From an uncultured Alphaproteobacteria bacterium (GTDB taxonomy: Bacteria > Pseudomonadota > Alphaproteobacteria > HIMB59), in the NCBI GenBank assembly GCA_902529795.1, contig CABZXY010000005.1, forward strand, positions 1 through 49,400: DNA of 49,400 nt, given 5' to 3'. Positions 45,655 through 49,400 of this stretch are shown here, in pieces. Made by a program: the position numbers and the translations under genes. The notes beneath the pieces were generated by a model. That model ran no database searches. It was not told the origin of the DNA and saw only the letters and a program-made list of their open reading frames with translations. The first letter of the stretch is position 1; each line of letters starts with the position of its first letter.

Positions 45655-46908
45655 CTAATTTTCACCTACTTTTTTTTTAATTTTTACTTTTTCTTTGTAA
45701 ACAATAATTGGCTTGTTTGCTGCGACCGCATCTTTATTTAAGACAACCTTATCCACAGAATCTCTATCTGGAATATCATACATACATTCCAACAAAAGCT
45801 TTTCCATAATAGATCTTAGACCCCTAGCCCCTATTTTTTTGTCGACAGCGAGTTGAGCTATTTGTTCACGCCCATCATCAGTAATTTCAAATTCCACACC
45901 TTCAAAAGAGAATAAGGCTTTATATTGTTTTGAAATAGCATTTTTTGGTTTAGTTAAAATTTCTTTTAAATCCTCTAACTTAAGCTCATCTAAACTTGCA
46001 CTTACAGGAAGTCGTCCAACTAATTCTGGAATAAGACCAAATTTAATTAAGTCATCATTTTCTAACTGTGAAGTCATAGGAACATCTTTATTAATTGATT
46101 TATTGAAGCCGATAGACTTCTTGTTGATTCTATTTTTAATGATTTTATCAATTCCTTCAAAGGCACCACCGCAAACAAATAAAATATTTTTGGTATCAAC
46201 TTGAAGAAATTCTTGTTGAGGATGTTTTCTTCCACCTTGAGGAGGAACGCTTGCTGTAGTTCCTTCAATAATTTTCAATAATGCTTGTTGTACACCCTCT
46301 CCCGATACATCTCGAGTAATTGATGGGTTTTCACTCTTTCTTCCGACCTTATCTATTTCATCTATATAAACGATACCTTTTTGTGCCAAGCTCACATCAT
46401 AATCACACTGTTGAAGTAGTCTTAAAATTATATTTTCAACATCTTCTCCAACATAACCAGCCTCAGTTAATGTAGTAGCATCAGCAATAGTAAAAGGAAC
46501 GTTTAAAAATTTTGCAAGGGTTTGGGCTAGTAAAGTTTTACCACAACCCGTCGGTCCAATTAGTAAAATATTTGATTTTGAAATTTCAATATCCTTAGAG
46601 GGGTTCTGAACCCTTTTGTAATGATTGTAAACAGAGACTGATAAAATTTTCTTTGCATGGTCTTGTCCAATAATATGATCATCTAAATAATTAAAAATTT
46701 CACTTGGTTTTGGAATTTCAAAACTTTTTTTCGTATCAATTTTATCATCTTCAACAAGGATATCTTTACATAGCACTACACATTCATTACAGATATAAAC
46801 ATTTGGACCAGCTATTAATTTTTTTACTTCTTCTTGGCTTTTTCCACAAAAAGAACAGGATATTTTTTTATCTGAATTTCCAGCTGAGGTAATTTTGTCT
46901 TCTGCCAT
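45655..46908 (-). CDS. clpX: ATP-dependent Clp protease ATPase subunit ClpX
   Basis: AAA+ unfoldase that feeds substrates, including SsrA-tagged ones, to ClpP. In 417 residues the zinc-binding domain ([11 protein letters not shown]...CNECVVLC, residues 18-47), Walker A GPTGCGKT near 118, Walker [10 protein letters not shown] near 180, the pore GYVGED near 150 and [14 protein letters not shown] near 203 are seen, as is the ClpP-binding IGF loop (KSIGFNKS near 265). The ATG shares base 46908 with the clpP stop. Confidence 0.98.
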   Translation of the reverse strand: MAEDKITSAGNSDKKISCSFCGKSQEEVKKLIAGPNVYICNECVVLCKDILVEDDKIDTKKSFEIPKPSEIFNYLDDHIIGQDHAKKILSVSVYNHYKRVQNPSKDIEISKSNILLIGPTGCGKTLLAQTLAKFLNVPFTIADATTLTEAGYVGEDVENIILRLLQQCDYDVSLAQKGIVYIDEIDKVGRKSENPSITRDVSGEGVQQALLKIIEGTTASVPPQGGRKHPQQEFLQVDTKNILFVCGGAFEGIDKIIKNRINKKSIGFNKSINKDVPMTSQLENDDLIKFGLIPELVGRLPVSASLDELKLEDLKEILTKPKNAISKQYKALFSFEGVEFEITDDGREQIAQLAVDKKIGARGLRSIMEKLLLECMYDIPDRDSVDKVVLNKDAVAANKPIIVYKEKVKIKKKVGEN

Positions 46909-47498
46909 TACTTATTTTCTCTGTTTGTGATAACTTTGTCAATTAATCCAAATTTGAGAGCTTCATCAGGGTCAAAAAATCTGTCTCTTTCCATAGCTTT
47001 TTCAATTTCGTTAATACTGATGTTAGTATGTTTTTGATAAATCTCATTGAGTCTTTTTTTAGTTTTTAAAATTTCTTCGGCATGTATTTTTATGTCAGTT
47101 GCTTGACCTGAAAACCCACCAGAGGGTTGATGAATCATAATTTTTGCGTGAGGGAGAGCATATCGATGACCTGATTTACCCGAAGCTAGAATTAAAGAAC
47201 CAGCTGAAGATGCCTGACCGATGCATACTGTATGAACAGGACATCGGATATATTGAATAGTATCGTACATAGCTAATCCAGCAGTCACAAGACCTCCAGG
47301 TGAATTTATGTAAAGATTGATTGGTTCTTCAGGATTTTCAGACTCTAAAAAAAGTAATTGAGCACAAATTAAAGATGCAGTTTGGTCATCAATTGGACCG
47401 GTTAAAAAAATAATTCTTTCTCTTAGTAAACGGGAGAAGATATCAAAGGATCTTTCTCCTTTACCAGATTGTTCAATTACTATGGGAACTAGGTTCAT
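46908..47498 (-). CDS. clpP: ATP-dependent Clp protease proteolytic subunit ClpP
   Basis: Serine peptidase that forms the tetradecameric barrel partnered by ClpX. The 196 residues include the catalytic triad Ser98 (GQASSAGS), His123 (MIHQP) and Asp172 (RDRFF), the hydrophobic INSPGG loop and IHAEEIL of the handle helix. The ATG is 26 nt inside the tig end, so translation of clpP is coupled to trigger factor. Confidence 0.98.
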   Translation of the reverse strand: MNLVPIVIEQSGKGERSFDIFSRLLRERIIFLTGPIDDQTASLICAQLLFLESENPEEPINLYINSPGGLVTAGLAMYDTIQYIRCPVHTVCIGQASSAGSLILASGKSGHRYALPHAKIMIHQPSGGFSGQATDIKIHAEEILKTKKRLNEIYQKHTNISINEIEKAMERDRFFDPDEALKFGLIDKVITNRENK

Positions 47499-48699
47499 GA
47501 TTATGGGATCCTTTTTTTATCATCTCCTCTAAACTTAACTTAGTTTCTTTAATTTTAAAAGTTTTCATAGAGCGATCTGCGATTTTATTTCTTAATAGAT
47601 TGCCGTAAGCTGTTTCTGCTGCTCTTTGATCTACTTTTTCACCATAATATTTTTGAATGTGCTCCTGGAGTTCTTTTTGTTCCACCTTTACATCTAAATA
47701 TTTAATCAATTCAGAAAAAATTAGATCTTTTTGAATATTATCACTAGTCATCTTTTTTAAATTATCTACTCGCTCTTTATGTTCGTCTTTCAAAGTAGTA
47801 ATATCAATTTGATATTTTCTTTTTAATTCTAAATTCACAACTTCATCATGAATGTCTATTTTCTTTTTTTCAGAGAGAACTTTTAATAAACTTTCAATAA
47901 AAAACTCTTTTTGAAGGTAATTAACATCTTCTCTCAGTTTTTCAGATATTTTAGTATTAAGATCTTTTACAGAATCTAGTTTTAGAATTTTTATTAATTC
48001 ATCATCATTTTTTGGATAAATCTTTTTATTTATGTCTTTGATTTTTCCATCGATTTGAACTTCTTTTGTAATGATTGAAAAGTCAGATTTATTCTTAATT
48101 TTTACTAGAACTTTTTTTAGATCTAAAAAAGTTTGTTCTTTTGTTTGAGTATTTAGATCAATTCTAACATCTTTTTGAGAGAAGATTTTTTTTTGTTGTT
48201 CTTCAAAATTAGTAACTTCAAAATCAATAACTGAATTATCATCTGACTCTTCTATTGATTCTAAGGAATAATACTCTTTTCTTACTTTTTCTTTAAATTC
48301 TTTAATATCTTTATCTTTAACTTCAGCAGTGATGTTTTCAATTTCAGAGTCTTTAAGATCATCTATTTTTAATTCAGGTCTAAGAAAATAAGATAAAGAG
48401 AAATTATAATTATCTTTAAATTCTATTTCGGGTTGAATTAAAGATTGTAATTTTTCCTTCTCACCTATTTCAGTAATGTTTTTAGATATCTCTTCATTTA
48501 AAACTTCGTTTTCCACTTCTTGTCCAATTTTAGATTTAATAATATTTAAAGGAACTTTTCCTTTTCGGAATCCTGCTATTTCAAAGGTGGGTTGTTTTTC
48601 ATTAATCTTTTGATCAATAATTTTACCTATAGCTTCTTGATCTAAAGACACCTCAAATGAGGATTTATGATTTTTTGTTTCTATGTTTTTATATTGCAT
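47473..48699 (-). CDS. tig: Trigger factor with degenerate PPIase domain
   Basis: Ribosome-bound chaperone that meets nascent chains at the tunnel exit. The N-terminal ribosome-binding domain is well kept, with the signature GFRKGKVP at residues 43-50. The helical C-terminal chaperone arms fill about 250-400. The middle FKBP-type domain (about 145-240) lacks the usual conserved Gly and aromatic pattern, so prolyl isomerase activity is doubtful. Total length 408 is below the usual 430-450. The ATG follows tRNA-Leu by only 15 nt without a Shine-Dalgarno sequence, which suggests cotranscription with the tRNAs. Confidence 0.93.
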   Translation of the reverse strand: MQYKNIETKNHKSSFEVSLDQEAIGKIIDQKINEKQPTFEIAGFRKGKVPLNIIKSKIGQEVENEVLNEEISKNITEIGEKEKLQSLIQPEIEFKDNYNFSLSYFLRPELKIDDLKDSEIENITAEVKDKDIKEFKEKVRKEYYSLESIEESDDNSVIDFEVTNFEEQQKKIFSQKDVRIDLNTQTKEQTFLDLKKVLVKIKNKSDFSIITKEVQIDGKIKDINKKIYPKNDDELIKILKLDSVKDLNTKISEKLREDVNYLQKEFFIESLLKVLSEKKKIDIHDEVVNLELKRKYQIDITTLKDEHKERVDNLKKMTSDNIQKDLIFSELIKYLDVKVEQKELQEHIQKYYGEKVDQRAAETAYGNLLRNKIADRSMKTFKIKETKLSLEEMIKKGSHNHEPSSHSN

Positions 48700-48714
48700 A
48701 TTATTTCAGTTTTT

Positions 48715-48798
48715 TGGTGCGCCAGGAGGGACTTGAACCCCCACGAGTTGCCTCGCTGGTACCTAAAACCAGTGCGTCTACCATTCCGCCACTGGCGC
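48715..48798 (-). tRNA. tRNA-Leu (TAG)
   Basis: 84 nt on the minus strand with a long variable arm as expected for a class II tRNA. Acceptor GCGCCAG/CTGGCGC, anticodon stem CTGGT/ACCAG around loop TTTAGGT (anticodon TAG), T loop TTCAAGT, discriminator A and encoded CCA. It lies 9 nt after tRNA-His and 15 nt before tig. Confidence 0.97.
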
Positions 48799-48807
48799 GT
48801 ATAAAGT

Positions 48808-48885
48808 TGGGGCGAGTAAGGGGACTTGAACCCCCGACCTCCGGTACCACAAACCGGCGCTCTAACCAGCTGAGCTACACCCGCC
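48808..48885 (-). tRNA. tRNA-His (GTG), with G-1 and C73
   Basis: Minus strand: acceptor GCGGGTG/TACTCGC preceded by an encoded G at -1 and followed by C73 and CCA. Anticodon stem CCGGT/ACCGG encloses loop TTGTGGT (anticodon GTG); T loop TTCAAGT. The G-1:C73 pair is the standard bacterial identity element for histidine, which a subset of alphaproteobacteria has lost. It is first of the His-Leu-tig series. Confidence 0.97.
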
Positions 48886-48912
48886 AAAAATTAGCATTAA
48901 TTTATAGTATAG

Positions 48913-49290
<378 letters not shown>

Positions 49291-49334
49291 CTTTATCTAT
49301 CACACTACCATAAAAAATTTAGGAGTATTTTAAT

Positions 49335-49400
49335 ATGGATAAAAAATCATTACAAAAACTTATTGACGAAAAAGGTATTCAGTATATCGACTTTCGTTTT
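49335..49400 (+). CDS. glnA: Glutamine synthetase, 5' end
   Basis: Only the first 22 codons are in the window: ATG at 49335 gives MDKKSLQKLIDEKGIQYIDF, the typical start of type I glutamine synthetase (a helix, then the YxDxRF strand). A good AGGAG ribosome-binding site is at 49321-49325, 9 nt before the start. It follows glnB by 44 nt; the glnB-glnA pair is standard and the two are usually cotranscribed. Confidence 0.85.
   Translation, partial: MDKKSLQKLIDEKGIQYIDFRF

Overview
The window comes from a streamlined, AT-rich alphaproteobacterium (roughly 30% GC by eye). The gene order supports this: trpC-moaC-moeA-lexA-gltX-gltA facing the rpsB-to-lpxB envelope cluster, then dnaE-lolD-lolC-proS-DUF1467-rnj-coaX-birA-nuoN..A, then tRNA-Asp-tRNA-Val-hupB-lon-clpX-clpP-tig and glnB-glnA. 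Tight gene packing, very short spacers, divergent envelope proteins and low GC fit a free-living marine lineage of the SAR11/Pelagibacterales or HIMB59 type. I cannot place it more precisely. tRNA-His keeps G-1 and C73, which argues against the Rhizobiales/Rhodobacterales/Caulobacterales group.

Layout. Bases 1-5121 (+): the 3' end of trpC, then moaC, moeA, lexA, gltX and gltA, every join overlapping. Bases 5093-16658 (-): a 13-gene cluster read rpsB-tsf-pyrH-frr-uppS-cdsA-dxr-bamA-lpxD-fabZ-lpxA-lpxI-lpxB, covering translation factors, UMP and phospholipid precursor synthesis, outer-membrane assembly and lipid A. It has a good promoter and a possible autoregulatory leader at 16665-16769. Bases 16773-39944 (-): nuoA-N (complex I), then birA, coaX, rnj, a DUF1467 gene, proS, lolC, lolD and dnaE. 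Bases 39945-42678: a small accessory island between nuoA and tRNA-Asp. Bases 42679-48885 (-): tRNA-His, tRNA-Leu, tig, clpP, clpX, lon, hupB, tRNA-Val and tRNA-Asp. Bases 48952 to the end (+): glnB and the start of glnA.

The most interesting region is the island. A 28-bp exact copy of the anticodon-to-T-loop part of tRNA-Asp lies at 40033-40060, about 2.66 kb from the matching part of the intact tRNA-Asp at 42696-42723. This is the footprint of site-specific integration into a tRNA 3' half. The enclosed DNA carries a secreted alpha/beta-hydrolase (dienelactone-hydrolase type) with an unrecognised N-terminal domain, framed by 44-bp imperfect direct repeats. It also carries two stop-to-start coupled small ORFs (54 and 61 codons) of unknown function. 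Two GTTC-N7-GTTC-type sites sit near the ends and resemble alphaproteobacterial LexA boxes. No integrase is visible.

Elsewhere the genes are housekeeping genes under strong reduction. From base 1 to 39944 only one spacer exceeds 5 nt. At least eight genes begin with TTG. rseP and comEC are absent from their usual places. MoaC, LpxB, DnaE (PHP domain), UppS and trigger factor (PPIase domain) have lost residues that are conserved in their families.
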